Shown: piece after piece, positions 1 through 8,013 of the stretch | How positions within the stretch are numbered: position 1 is the first letter of the stretch | Layout: every line of letters starts with the position of its first letter | Assembly (NCBI GenBank): GCA_002308435.1 | Contig: DBUY01000046.1 | Span: forward strand, 1 to 20,263 | DNA: 20,263 bases | DNA from: Proteobacteria bacterium UBA1278 | GTDB lineage: Bacteria > Pseudomonadota > Gammaproteobacteria > Comchoanobacterales > Comchoanobacteraceae | Direction: 5' to 3' | Made by a program: the position numbers and the translations under genes | The notes under the pieces: generated by a model | What the model saw: only the letters and a program-made list of their open reading frames with translations | Database searches by the model: none | What the model was told of the DNA's origin: nothing

Positions 1-1449
1 ATTACCTTTCAAAACTTCTTCAAGCTCTACGATAAACTGGCTGGTATGACAGGAACAGCAGATACAGAAGCAACTGAATTTGAGGAGATTTATAATCTAC
101 AAGTGATCGTTATTCCAACCAACAAAACCTGCCAACGAATCGAAGACAACGACATCATCTATATGACAAAAAAAGAAAAGTATGATGCAATACTCGAAGA
201 AATAAAGACTAGAAACGCAAAACAACAACCCTTACTCGTTGGTACAACCTCTATCGAAGACTCAGAATACTTATCCGCCCTACTCAAAAAACATCGCATC
301 AAGCATCGTGTACTCAATGCGAAACAACATGCGCAAGAAGCGGAAATCATCGCTCAAGCTGGCAAACCTGGCTGTGTCACGATTGCAACCAACATGGCTG
401 GTCGAGGAACAGACATTGTACTTGGTGGTAATCCCGAAGCACAACTACAAGCAGCAACCCCAGAAGAAGCCGAAGCCATCACTGCAGACTGGAAAAAAGA
501 GCAAGAACTGGTCAAAGCTGCCGGCGGTCTGCATGTACTTGGTACCGAGCGCCATGAATCACGACGTGTTGATAACCAACTCAAAGGTCGCTGCGCACGC
601 CAAGGCGATCCAGGCTCATGTCAATTCTTTCTATCGCTGGAAGATCATTTATTTCGTATCTTTCCGCAAGGCGTACTCAACTTCATTAAGTCTTCGTCAA
701 CAAAACCCGGCGAATCTCTGCAGGCAGGTATGTTAAATTCAGCGATTGCAAGCAATCAGCAAAAAATGGAAGCACACTATTTTGATATCCGAAAACAAGT
801 ATTGAAATACGATAATATTGCCAACGAACAACGATTAGCCATTTATCAACAGCGTAATGATCTACTAGAAATGGCCTCTATTCATGAAGAATTACTACCG
901 ATGACTGAGAGCACAATCCGCGCCCTAGCAAAGAAAACTCTGACCGAGACGAATGAAAGTCCAATTGATTCGCTGAAGTCTATATTGCAAGGACGGTTCA
1001 GACATACTATTGATGAGAAATATCTTGCCACCTGCTCACCATCAAAAATACAAGAGCAGATTGACAATACTGAAGATAACAATTTGTGTGCACAATTAGC
1101 ACAAGCCTATGTCACGGCATATGAACAAACAACCGAACAAATACCTTTAGATCAACGTGATATGATAGAAAAAACATTATTGTTGCAGATCATTGACCAT
1201 AATTGGAAAGAGCATCTACTCACGATTGAAGATTTGCGTGAAGGCATTGGATTTCGTAGCTATGCACAAAAAAACCCAGAACACGAGTACAAAATTGAAG
1301 CACACGCCTTGTTCAGCGACATGCTTGAACGGGTTAGAGAGACTTATATCTGCCAAATACTAAATCTAGAGGTACAAACAGATCCCAGTCGTGCTGAGCA
1401 AGCACCGCAGCAACACATCGGTAATCGCATGCTAACACCGTTTGACTAG
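1..1449 (+). CDS. secA: Protein translocase ATPase SecA, C-terminal part (5' end outside window)
   Basis: SecA is the ATPase motor that pushes unfolded preproteins through SecYEG. The reading frame is open from base 1 and ends at TAG 1447-1449, giving 482 codons of the C-terminal part. Visible family signatures are KLAGMTGTADTEA near the left edge, ATNMAGRGTDIVLGGNPEAQ, GLHVLGTERHESRR, a motif-VI region QLKGRCARQGD, and the helical scaffold/wing segments ending in FRSYAQKNPEHEYK. The arginine-rich motif reads GRCARQGD where the usual form is GRSGRQGD. The protein stops soon after the last scaffold helix, with the tail HIGNRMLTPFD. The long linker and the cysteine-rich zinc-binding SEC-C domain (CPCGSGKKYKQCH type) found in many SecA proteins are missing. 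The last codons lie in a diverged 190-bp tandem repeat, so the tail may come from a rearrangement. The identification is firm; the effect of the missing domain is unknown, and SecA proteins without it exist. Confidence 0.97.
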   Translation: MTFQNFFKLYDKLAGMTGTADTEATEFEEIYNLQVIVIPTNKTCQRIEDNDIIYMTKKEKYDAILEEIKTRNAKQQPLLVGTTSIEDSEYLSALLKKHRIKHRVLNAKQHAQEAEIIAQAGKPGCVTIATNMAGRGTDIVLGGNPEAQLQAATPEEAEAITADWKKEQELVKAAGGLHVLGTERHESRRVDNQLKGRCARQGDPGSCQFFLSLEDHLFRIFPQGVLNFIKSSSTKPGESLQAGMLNSAIASNQQKMEAHYFDIRKQVLKYDNIANEQRLAIYQQRNDLLEMASIHEELLPMTESTIRALAKKTLTETNESPIDSLKSILQGRFRHTIDEKYLATCSPSKIQEQIDNTEDNNLCAQLAQAYVTAYEQTTEQIPLDQRDMIEKTLLLQIIDHNWKEHLLTIEDLREGIGFRSYAQKNPEHEYKIEAHALFSDMLERVRETYICQILNLEVQTDPSRAEQAPQQHIGNRMLTPFD

Positions 1450-1808
1450 AGTCTTGGTATTTACGCAGACTGAAGCCAATATATAAAACAGAAGACGTGT
1501 CTTGCGACTCAAAGAGGAGCCTAATAACAAATTCATGGAACCCGTGAATTACTATCTGAATGAGCGCCTGCACACAGAAAACCGCAACGGTAGTCCACCT
1601 AGAGGAAATGGTTTTTGCATGCTAACACCGTTTAACCAAAATCATGGTGTATTGACAAAGAGAACTCAGGATATATTAAGCAGGTGACCAATCGTGTGTC
1701 CCAGAAACCAACTCGCAAGAATGCGTGCATAGATCCCATGGATCACCATCTAGACAAACGCGTACTTACGCAAAACTACGGTAATCGGTCCAAAGGAAAT
1801 GGCTTTTC
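1427..1808. repeat. Diverged tandem duplication, period about 190 bp, between secA and the DUF4389 gene
   Basis: This covers the whole gene-free stretch after secA. A 17-bp exact match, gcatgctaacaccgttt, occurs at 1427-1443 and 1617-1633 (offset 190). A second pair, agaggaaatggttttt at 1601-1616 and aaaggaaatggctttt at 1792-1807, has offset 191. The intervening sequence also aligns at this offset, with many transitions and a few small gaps. Read on the minus strand, the 1792-1807 copy encodes the EKPFPLDRLP end of the DUF4389 protein. The 1590-1616 copy reads KPFPLGGLP, a stranded duplicate of that end. A further partial echo (cggtaatcg, 1419-1427) falls inside the last secA codons. I see no convincing separate gene or terminator here. 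Confidence 0.7.
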
Positions 1809-2054
1809 AGGGCTAGTATAAGTCAGATACTCGGTATACTGGTAAAATGACATTAAACCAAGACGCGAATAAGTGGCAATTGAATCTAAAACCTGTCCCG
1901 TAAATAGGAGTAATACTGTCTGCACCAACCACAGCAAAATCATCGCATAGAGCAAGTAGCTCCAAAAAATACTCACCACAACGAGCACTAGAAAAGTATA
2001 ACCAACACGAAGCCAGAGCTTTGTATCTTTCAAATTATCGAGCGACCACTGCAT
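1776..2054 (-). CDS. DUF4389 family small membrane protein
   Basis: This is a 92-residue protein of unknown function. It has a hydrophobic region from about residue 17 to 53, enough for two membrane helices. A short LLFTGQ turn follows, and the end is amphipathic, closing with TSPEKPFPLDRLP. This layout and the Pro-Phe-Pro C-terminal motif are typical of the gammaproteobacterial DUF4389 family, whose members often end in ERPFPF-type sequences. The start is ATG 2054, preceded by an AGGATG ribosome-binding site about 7 bases upstream; an in-frame stop lies just before it, so no longer form is possible. A promoter-like sequence lies at 2081-2109, so the gene is probably transcribed apart from coaE. 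Its 3' end sits in the tandem duplication that also reaches secA. Proteins of this family are thought to be inner-membrane proteins; no role can be assigned. Confidence 0.8.
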   Translation of the reverse strand: MQWSLDNLKDTKLWLRVGYTFLVLVVVSIFWSYLLYAMILLWLVQTVLLLFTGQVLDSIATYSRLGLMSFYQYTEYLTYTSPEKPFPLDRLP

Positions 2055-2080
2055 GCCATGTCATCCTGTAAATAAGTTAC

Positions 2081-2109
2081 AGTATAATATAGTGATAACC
2101 AAGTTACAA
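2081..2109 (-). promoter_or_regulatory. Putative sigma-70 promoter of the DUF4389 gene
   Basis: On the minus strand, TTGTAA (2104-2109) is followed by a 17-base spacer and TATACT (2081-2086). The predicted transcription start near 2074 leaves a leader of about 20 bases with an AGGATG site before the ATG at 2054. Confidence 0.45.
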
Positions 2110-2134
2110 GCACGCCTTCTTTTCCCCGAGATAG

Positions 2135-2737
2135 TTAGTTATGCAACGGGTACAACTCAGAATAACTCGCATGCAATTCGTCAATCTGCTCATAGAAAAA
2201 CGAGAAATCTTGCACATTATAAAGCACATCGTGCGCTATCGACAACCGTTGTTCAGAGGATGCCTGTGATTGCATGATAGCAAGTGTCACTTTTTCTGAC
2301 AAACCACGATCGAAGCATCGCCGTACGCGCTGATCCAATGCTGACTCAACAACACAAACACGATCATAGTTAGCCGCCGTATCCGTTTCGTATAATAATG
2401 GCACCACAACAATACAATACGGATATGTTTGGAGATACTGTGCGATGAGAGCCTGTGATCGCTCGCGAATATGAGGATGAAGCAAAGATTCAAGTGCGAT
2501 CTTCTCTGACGGATGTGCAAAAATACGGCGTTGCACAGCAACACGATCAATCTGACCGCCGACAATCACTGATTCTCCAAAGATATTTTTGACCTCTGTG
2601 AGAATCTCTGCCTCAGTCAGCAACTGACGCCCCACATCGTCTGTATCAAAAATAGGAATACTAAAATTTGATTGCCAATATTCCATCATCGCAGTTTTAC
2701 CAACGGCAATACCACCTGTTAATGCCACCACTGTCAT
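2135..2737 (-). CDS. coaE: Dephospho-CoA kinase
   Basis: CoaE phosphorylates the 3'-hydroxyl of the ribose in dephospho-CoA with ATP, the last step of coenzyme A synthesis, in the cytoplasm. The 200-residue length is normal. The Walker A loop is GGIAVGKT at residues 8-15, at the very N terminus as expected. It is followed by an acidic DTDDVGRQL segment (the DAD-type motif), LLHPHIRE, and VVPLLYET (the usual DVPLLFE, here with Val in place of the first Asp). The ATG is preceded by TAGGAGG at 5-6 bases, a strong ribosome-binding site. The gene begins 30 bases after the stop of the DUF3431 gene, so it is probably the last member of the surA-rsmA-DUF3431-coaE transcript. In enterobacteria coaE also lies near secA, which agrees with this location. 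Confidence 0.95.
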   Translation of the reverse strand: MTVVALTGGIAVGKTAMMEYWQSNFSIPIFDTDDVGRQLLTEAEILTEVKNIFGESVIVGGQIDRVAVQRRIFAHPSEKIALESLLHPHIRERSQALIAQYLQTYPYCIVVVPLLYETDTAANYDRVCVVESALDQRVRRCFDRGLSEKVTLAIMQSQASSEQRLSIAHDVLYNVQDFSFFYEQIDELHASYSELYPLHN

Positions 2738-2767
2738 AGAGCGCCTCCTAGTTGTCGTTCAAGTGAA

Positions 2768-3841
2768 TTACGATTGCACATAATCTGGATTGGCATACAT
2801 GAATCGCCAAATACGCTCCATAAAATAGCCTGCCTCCATTGAGTCAGCACCAGAATTACTTTTTAGAAGCGCTCGATACAAAGATCGAGGATATTGCCGT
2901 ATTGCCGAGCGAGTGACCGAAAAAATTGCCCCATGCTCGCCATCTCCATATCGACACAGTGTTTGAAATACATCACGCTTTAGGTAATGCTGCATCCAAA
3001 CGCTCAGAGGACGATACTCAGCGAGATGAATCGTGCTATTCTGCAGACGGTTTTTATAGCCATCACCCAATGAAGTCGCAACTGTCGCACTCTGATTAAA
3101 CTGAAACAGCCGCACTCGATCAAAAAATTCAGGTGAATAACAGTGTTTTCTCGGCACCTTAGGCTCAGTCAACGCAAACATAAAGCTTAACTGTCGCATC
3201 CAGTTGCCTTTAATAGATGCCATTGAAAATACTGTACGCGGCGCTAATTCATCATAAGAATGAAGAATATGGTAGAGATAAGAATTAGCCTCACGCCCCT
3301 CATTGGGTAGCTGATGAATCACAACTTTGGCACCGCGACGGTCTATTGGCAACCCCTTTTGGCAGCTAGCCGAATCCTTACAATATAGATATAAATGATC
3401 TATCTTAGCCATGAATGGTGATAACCAAGATAAGTCCTCCTTGTAATGCGCAAGCACGACATCAACACGATCAGACAGGTTATATACTCGATAATAAGCA
3501 AACAACCAGTCGCTCGGTCTTGTAAAGCTCAATTCACGAGTCCGTGCTGAATACTGCTTCGCCACATCAACCCATGGCTGCGGTACCTTCAGCACTAACA
3601 TAAACTGTAACCAACAAAAAAAGAATTGATGGATGACTTTATAGATCAGATAATTAACATGTAAAGCCCCGATTAAAACAAAAAAACTGGTCGGGATTCG
3701 AGCAAATAATTGAGCTATCCGCTCGAGAGGATCATAAGCTTTCTGACTGATTAAACGCGACACTATTTTGACTACCAGGCGAATGTCATCATGATGACGC
3801 GATTTGATCATCGAGACAACAGGCGATCTGATAAAATTCAT
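2768..3841 (-). CDS. DUF3431 domain protein, membrane-associated
   Basis: This is a 357-residue protein of unknown function. The N-terminal 100 residues contain a hydrophobic stretch at about 49-85 that could anchor it in the membrane. The rest carries the DUF3431 pattern: VDVVLAHYKEDLSWLSPF, a short LYLYCKD strand, the hallmark LPNEGREANSYLYHIL, TVFSMAS, and near the end GAIFSVTRSAIRQYP and MEAGYFMERIWRFMY. DUF3431 is found in fungi and some bacteria, and its alternating conserved blocks resemble a glycosyltransferase-like fold, which is an inference. The ATG at 3841 lies inside rsmA, overlapping it by 53 bases; a second in-frame ATG at 3811 would overlap by 23. Neither has a clear ribosome-binding site, so translational coupling to rsmA is likely. 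The family call is fairly sure; the start and the function are not. Confidence 0.75.
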   Translation of the reverse strand: MNFIRSPVVSMIKSRHHDDIRLVVKIVSRLISQKAYDPLERIAQLFARIPTSFFVLIGALHVNYLIYKVIHQFFFCWLQFMLVLKVPQPWVDVAKQYSARTRELSFTRPSDWLFAYYRVYNLSDRVDVVLAHYKEDLSWLSPFMAKIDHLYLYCKDSASCQKGLPIDRRGAKVVIHQLPNEGREANSYLYHILHSYDELAPRTVFSMASIKGNWMRQLSFMFALTEPKVPRKHCYSPEFFDRVRLFQFNQSATVATSLGDGYKNRLQNSTIHLAEYRPLSVWMQHYLKRDVFQTLCRYGDGEHGAIFSVTRSAIRQYPRSLYRALLKSNSGADSMEAGYFMERIWRFMYANPDYVQS

Positions 3842-4589
3842 CTCGATGAATCATCTGAGGCCGCAGCTGAGCGTCGATTGACATACTATCCCAATCAGCA
3901 TCAGTGATTAACCCTTGAAATATTTTGCGCATGGTCTTGCGCCGATGACTAAAGCTACGTACCAGAACATCAGAGAATACAGGGTGTGACAAATAATGAC
4001 GCTTAGAGTCGATCAACGGACGTAGAATAAACATTTCAGAATCAACTTTTGGTGGTGGATCAAAAGCTTCAGGTGGGACAGACAACACCGGCTCCACAGT
4101 GAAGGTACACTGCAACACAATACCCAATCGCCCATAATGTTGCTCCCCAACCCCCGCACAGCATCGTTGAGAAACCTCTTTTTGGACAAGGAAGTGACCA
4201 TCTTTGACCCAATCTACCCACTCTGAAAGCTTAAGGAGTATCGGCACACTCACATTATAAGGCAAATTTCCAACCCAACGGCATGGCCGAAAAGACTCTG
4301 GGAGCACAGTCGATGCCATCTCGAGAAAATCCGCATGTACAACTGACACATGCGGCATGTCAGCATACTGGCTACGACAATGAGCAACACAGTCACGATC
4401 GATTTCAACGGCAATCAGCTGCTTGACTAGCCTAGCCATCTGATCCGTCAAGCAACCAGAACCTGGACCAATTTCAACGACACAGTCATCAGTGATCGGA
4501 TCAACCAACTGTAGAATTCGGTCAATAATATACGGATCCCTCAGGAAATGTTGGCCAAGTGACTTCTTGGTGGGTTTTCGATATGCCAA
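3789..4589 (-). CDS. rsmA: 16S rRNA dimethyladenosine transferase RsmA (KsgA)
   Basis: RsmA transfers four methyl groups from S-adenosylmethionine to the two adjacent adenosines in the 3'-terminal hairpin of 16S rRNA (A1518 and A1519 in E. coli), a late step of small-subunit assembly. The 266 residues show the whole family pattern: KKSLGQHFL at 8-16, the SAM-binding loop VVEIGPGSGCLT at 37-48, VEIDRD, the catalytic motif NLPYNVS at 108-114, FLVQKEV, YGRLGIVLQ, FDPPPKVDS, and FSHRRKTMRK. The start codon is TTG at 4589. Its AGGGA ribosome-binding site begins at the last base of the surA stop codon, and no ATG is available upstream of KSLGQHFL. It lies 7 bases after surA, the order seen in many gammaproteobacteria but without the intervening pdxA. 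The DUF3431 gene overlaps its 3' end. Confidence 0.97.
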   Translation of the reverse strand: MAYRKPTKKSLGQHFLRDPYIIDRILQLVDPITDDCVVEIGPGSGCLTDQMARLVKQLIAVEIDRDCVAHCRSQYADMPHVSVVHADFLEMASTVLPESFRPCRWVGNLPYNVSVPILLKLSEWVDWVKDGHFLVQKEVSQRCCAGVGEQHYGRLGIVLQCTFTVEPVLSVPPEAFDPPPKVDSEMFILRPLIDSKRHYLSHPVFSDVLVRSFSHRRKTMRKIFQGLITDADWDSMSIDAQLRPQMIHRDEFYQIACCLDDQIASS

Positions 4590-4596
4590 TTTGTCC

Positions 4597-5529
4597 CTAC
4601 TGACCTAATTGATCATCAACATAAATCTGCTCTTTAAGCTCACTTATCCAACCAGGAACAGCTGCGGTCAATTTTTCTTGTGTCAGCTGCTGCTGAAAAC
4701 TAGATTTGCTTGGCATGGACTGGCTAGGCGAAGTTCGCTTCAACAGTTTCAATACATGGTAACCATTCCCCGTAACGATAGGATCAGACACATCTGACGG
4801 CTTCATGTCTCGAATTACCATTTGAAATTCATCTGGAAAATCACTTAACTTTTGGCGCTTGAACGATAATAGACGGCTTTGTTTTGGCACAGTGTGATCA
4901 AAATAAATGCCTTTTTTCCAGAAACTTGAGACTTGAATTGCAAGTTGTTGAAGCCTTGTCCGCCTACTCTCACTGACACTCTCTGTGTTAAAATAAATAT
5001 CCTCCACAGTCAAAATCTGGTGTTCTTTGACGAACGCTGCATATTTTTTATCCAATTCACCATCGCCCACCTGAACACGTTCTCGCAATACGAGACTCTG
5101 TATTTTCTGAACCAAGTATTGTTCACGAGCAAAGACCATGAGTGTATCAAGATCAACACCTTGTTCGCTCAGTTTAGAACGAAGTGCAGATTCATCGGCT
5201 ACCTGATGCTTCACCAGAAGCCCTTTCAAAATCTGTTGGTGATCGCTGTAATCCAACGCAACACCCGCTAATCGTCCCATGTATAACTGCAACTCCTGAT
5301 CAATGAGCATCTGTCGAAACTCACGATCGAACGCGCGGCGCTGATCAGCATTTTGAAAACGCACCCCATTCAAACGGGCAAAAATATTTTTTTTGTGCTG
5401 ATACTCCGACAATGTGATCACACGCTCATCAATAACGATTGCTGTTTGATCTTTAACTCCAGCGGATATAGAAGACACCAACGGCGAACCTAATACGCAG
5501 ATCATTAACAATAATACTTTATAATTCAT
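4597..5529 (-). CDS. surA: Periplasmic chaperone SurA, short form with one parvulin-like domain
   Basis: SurA escorts unfolded outer-membrane proteins across the periplasm to the BAM complex. The protein begins with a signal peptide (hydrophobic core at about residues 5-20, small residues SISAG before the mature part). A SurA N-terminal helical domain follows at about 25-165, then a single parvulin-like domain at about 170-265 ending in GNGYHVLKLLKR, and a C-terminal helix. It has 310 residues, whereas enterobacterial SurA has about 430 with two parvulin domains. The parvulin part is weak: it reads VEDIYF where active domains usually have RHIL, and it lacks the GGDLGW segment, so isomerase activity is doubtful. 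Chaperone function rests mainly on the N- and C-terminal helices and could remain. It heads the probable surA-rsmA-DUF3431-coaE operon and lies downstream of lptD, as in E. coli. Confidence 0.9.
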   Translation of the reverse strand: MNYKVLLLMICVLGSPLVSSISAGVKDQTAIVIDERVITLSEYQHKKNIFARLNGVRFQNADQRRAFDREFRQMLIDQELQLYMGRLAGVALDYSDHQQILKGLLVKHQVADESALRSKLSEQGVDLDTLMVFAREQYLVQKIQSLVLRERVQVGDGELDKKYAAFVKEHQILTVEDIYFNTESVSESRRTRLQQLAIQVSSFWKKGIYFDHTVPKQSRLLSFKRQKLSDFPDEFQMVIRDMKPSDVSDPIVTGNGYHVLKLLKRTSPSQSMPSKSSFQQQLTQEKLTAAVPGWISELKEQIYVDDQLGQ

Positions 5530-5556
5530 CGAATAATCCTGTAATCATTGTGCTTA

Positions 5557-5584
5557 AGTATAGCTACTCAGACAATAATGTCAA
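5557..5584 (-). promoter_or_regulatory. Near-consensus sigma-70 promoter of surA
   Basis: On the minus strand, a perfect TTGACA (5579-5584) is followed by a 16-base spacer and TATACT (5557-5562). Transcription would start near 5550, about 20 bases before the surA ATG at 5529. The 153-base gap between lptD and surA together with this promoter suggests that surA-rsmA is not dependent on lptD transcription. Confidence 0.55.
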
Positions 5585-5682
5585 TGAAACCTCAGAGATG
5601 ACCGGGGAACAAACGATCAAATCGAAGCACACTGGCAGGACAACCAATCACTTCAAACATGTGCAGATAAATACATATGCAT

Positions 5683-7929
5683 TTAGTATCGGTTGGATAA
5701 ACCCTTCAATGAAAAACGAACTGATGCACTCGGTTGCCAACCAGTAAAGATATTAGTTGTCGGATCATCATCGCTGTACCAACGAGTCATACGAATCGAT
5801 GCCCCTCCCTGCCAACAACAACGGTCCTCGGACCAATCTAGATGGTACATCATTCGATGATTCAGACCAGACGTATGCTCAATGCCAACATCAAACGTTG
5901 ACTCATCTGTTTTGTACATCGAGTAACGACCTTTGAATCGGTTAATCTTTGGAACACTTGCAATCTTATTTTCCACTGTCACAGTATCTGCTACACGTGT
6001 CATTTTAAATAGCCATCGATCAAATGACCAATCCACAGCGTAGTAATCGATAGATTGCGTAGGCCACACAACAACCCACCGTGATGTCAGATGGCGCTTT
6101 GCATCGTTGAGACGAATAACACTTACACCTTGTGGATGCGCTCGCAATGGATCTTCATCACCATGATAAGAAACGGATACCTGTGGCGTTTTGAAATCCA
6201 AAATATGGCGCCAGCTCAGATCAGCAGATGTCCAAGAGAATAACCCTTGTCGCTGCAAGGTAAGCCATAATCGATTGCGGTCATAAATACGATCGACACT
6301 ACTCAGTTTCTTATAGTCCCATTCGTCGCCTAGCCATTGCCATTGCCGTTGAAATAATGGGTCATTTTGTTGATCAACATAACCTGTATACGCATAAGCC
6401 AATGTCAAGCTAGCAGGGAGATTCACTGGCATCCTATAATGCCAAGCCAAATTCGGCACCCCAAAAGTGTGCCGCGTATTGAGATTTGTCCATGATCCAT
6501 CATGACTCACAAGCTGATGCTTGAACCAGCCCCCCATCTGGAAGTCAAAATTCGGAACCGGTTGATAAGTATAGCCAGCATATTGAATCATGCGCTGGGT
6601 CTCAGGATACGCATTGTTTGTCGAATCAGTTGCTAAATTTTCAGACTGTGTCTCAAAGATAAAACCCGATTGCCCATAGGCTGTTTCTAATCGAGGCAAA
6701 GTATTGAGTCGCGGCACACCAATTGCATTTGCTAAGGACATAGGTCCCGTGAATTTTTGATATTTCACGACTGATAGCTTAGTGAATAAATGTGCTGTCT
6801 GTCGCTTATAAACTAATGAACTGGGCAATGGCATATTTGGGGATGTCCGCCGAAAAAAGCGTGGGGAAAAATACTGCGCATACATCCCATCTCGCATATT
6901 CACAAGATCAATATCGAGAGAATCTAAGCCGAAAATCTCATCTAAATGACCTCGATAAATAAAACCATAGCGAAATTCTGGAGATATACGATGAAAACCA
7001 CTACGAATCATAAACTGGTAGCGATAACGTTTACTTTTAGCCGCTTGATAATATGAACCACTTAAACTATTGGTTAAACCAAACCATGGCGTGAACTCTC
7101 TAAAAATAGGAGAACGCATGCGATAGGGTCTACCTACGACAATCGGATCTTGATAATAACTGGCATATTTTGGAGATTGCCATCCGTATGGATCTCGACC
7201 CTTTCCGACACCGACTTTCCACTGGCTCATGTAGTAAAATGGAATATCATACCAATAGAAACGAACGTTTTTAAAAGTCGCGACTTGACGATCACCAGAC
7301 CACTCCAACGACTCTGCAGAAACTGACCACACACGATCATCTAGTGGACATACCGTTGCATGTAAATCTTGTAGTCGGATCTGATCTGGGCCGTTTGCGC
7401 GAATCGTATCAGAATAGCCATAAAGTGGCTGCTCATTCTCACCATATAACGCAAACACATTCTCACGCGCCAATGTCTGCTCACTATCCGCTTGATGCAG
7501 AATACCAGCCGTCTCAACATGCCATGAGGCTTGTTTCCACACGGTCTGTGTCGGCATACAGATCTTATCGACACCACCATCCTCGCTACGCCATAACCAA
7601 GCTTGCTCAGCTGAGAGCGTTTGATCAGCACTGATCAACACAATCTGCCCATCGAGATAGCTCAGCTGACCACCTTGAGGTCGTATGCGCCACTGACTAC
7701 CCTGAAGCGTCCAGGAAACATCCGCATCTGTAGCGACAGGCATTTGATGTCGCGGGGGATAACAACGATACTGCTTTTGAGAACTTGGCACCCAAAATGC
7801 ACGAGACACATCTGACCAATTGGTCTGTCTTCCAGATTTTTCAGCATAGTCTATGGACTGACAGAAACTCGGTGGCTGCTTCGCGTAGGGAGTTGCCACT
7901 AACAACAATGTTAATAAAACGGCAAACAT
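5683..7929 (-). CDS. lptD: LPS-assembly protein LptD
   Basis: LptD with its partner lipoprotein LptE forms the outer-membrane translocon that inserts lipopolysaccharide into the outer leaflet. The 748-residue protein has a signal peptide (residues 1 to about 16), an N-terminal OstA-type beta-jellyroll domain to about residue 230, and a long C-terminal beta-barrel. Transition motifs such as NVRFYWYDIPFYYMSQW match the start of the barrel in the family. A Cys-Cys pair near the C terminus (DRCCWQGG) matches the adjacent cysteines that form the interdomain disulfides of E. coli LptD. N-terminal cysteines at 23 and 56 and later ones (KICMP, ATVCP) could be the partners. The ATG is preceded by an AGAGAG ribosome-binding site. 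It lies between the porin gene and surA on the same strand. The identification is firm from the layout, the cysteine pair and the surA/rsmA context. Confidence 0.93.
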   Translation of the reverse strand: MFAVLLTLLLVATPYAKQPPSFCQSIDYAEKSGRQTNWSDVSRAFWVPSSQKQYRCYPPRHQMPVATDADVSWTLQGSQWRIRPQGGQLSYLDGQIVLISADQTLSAEQAWLWRSEDGGVDKICMPTQTVWKQASWHVETAGILHQADSEQTLARENVFALYGENEQPLYGYSDTIRANGPDQIRLQDLHATVCPLDDRVWSVSAESLEWSGDRQVATFKNVRFYWYDIPFYYMSQWKVGVGKGRDPYGWQSPKYASYYQDPIVVGRPYRMRSPIFREFTPWFGLTNSLSGSYYQAAKSKRYRYQFMIRSGFHRISPEFRYGFIYRGHLDEIFGLDSLDIDLVNMRDGMYAQYFSPRFFRRTSPNMPLPSSLVYKRQTAHLFTKLSVVKYQKFTGPMSLANAIGVPRLNTLPRLETAYGQSGFIFETQSENLATDSTNNAYPETQRMIQYAGYTYQPVPNFDFQMGGWFKHQLVSHDGSWTNLNTRHTFGVPNLAWHYRMPVNLPASLTLAYAYTGYVDQQNDPLFQRQWQWLGDEWDYKKLSSVDRIYDRNRLWLTLQRQGLFSWTSADLSWRHILDFKTPQVSVSYHGDEDPLRAHPQGVSVIRLNDAKRHLTSRWVVVWPTQSIDYYAVDWSFDRWLFKMTRVADTVTVENKIASVPKINRFKGRYSMYKTDESTFDVGIEHTSGLNHRMMYHLDWSEDRCCWQGGASIRMTRWYSDDDPTTNIFTGWQPSASVRFSLKGLSNRY

Positions 7930-8013
7930 ATCACTCTCTTTTTAAAACCAGAAAAACACATCAGGCACAGAGAAAATCATAAAAACCCAATCTGAACACC
8001 CGCTTCATCACAC

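Noticed and set aside
239..736. A 165-codon plus-strand frame inside secA
   Set aside because: It lies entirely in a well-conserved secA segment in another frame and its translation looks like no protein family; it is a shadow.
1502..1687. A 61-codon plus-strand frame resembling a decayed SecA zinc-domain tail (NRNGSPPRGNGF)
   Set aside because: The likeness to RNxPCPCGSG is partial. The same bases are explained better as a minus-strand duplicate of the DUF4389 C terminus at a fixed 190-191 base offset. The cysteines are absent and the start is weak.
7344..7634. Paired long frames on both strands inside lptD
   Set aside because: Histidine/arginine-rich shadow frames of the lptD coding sequence.
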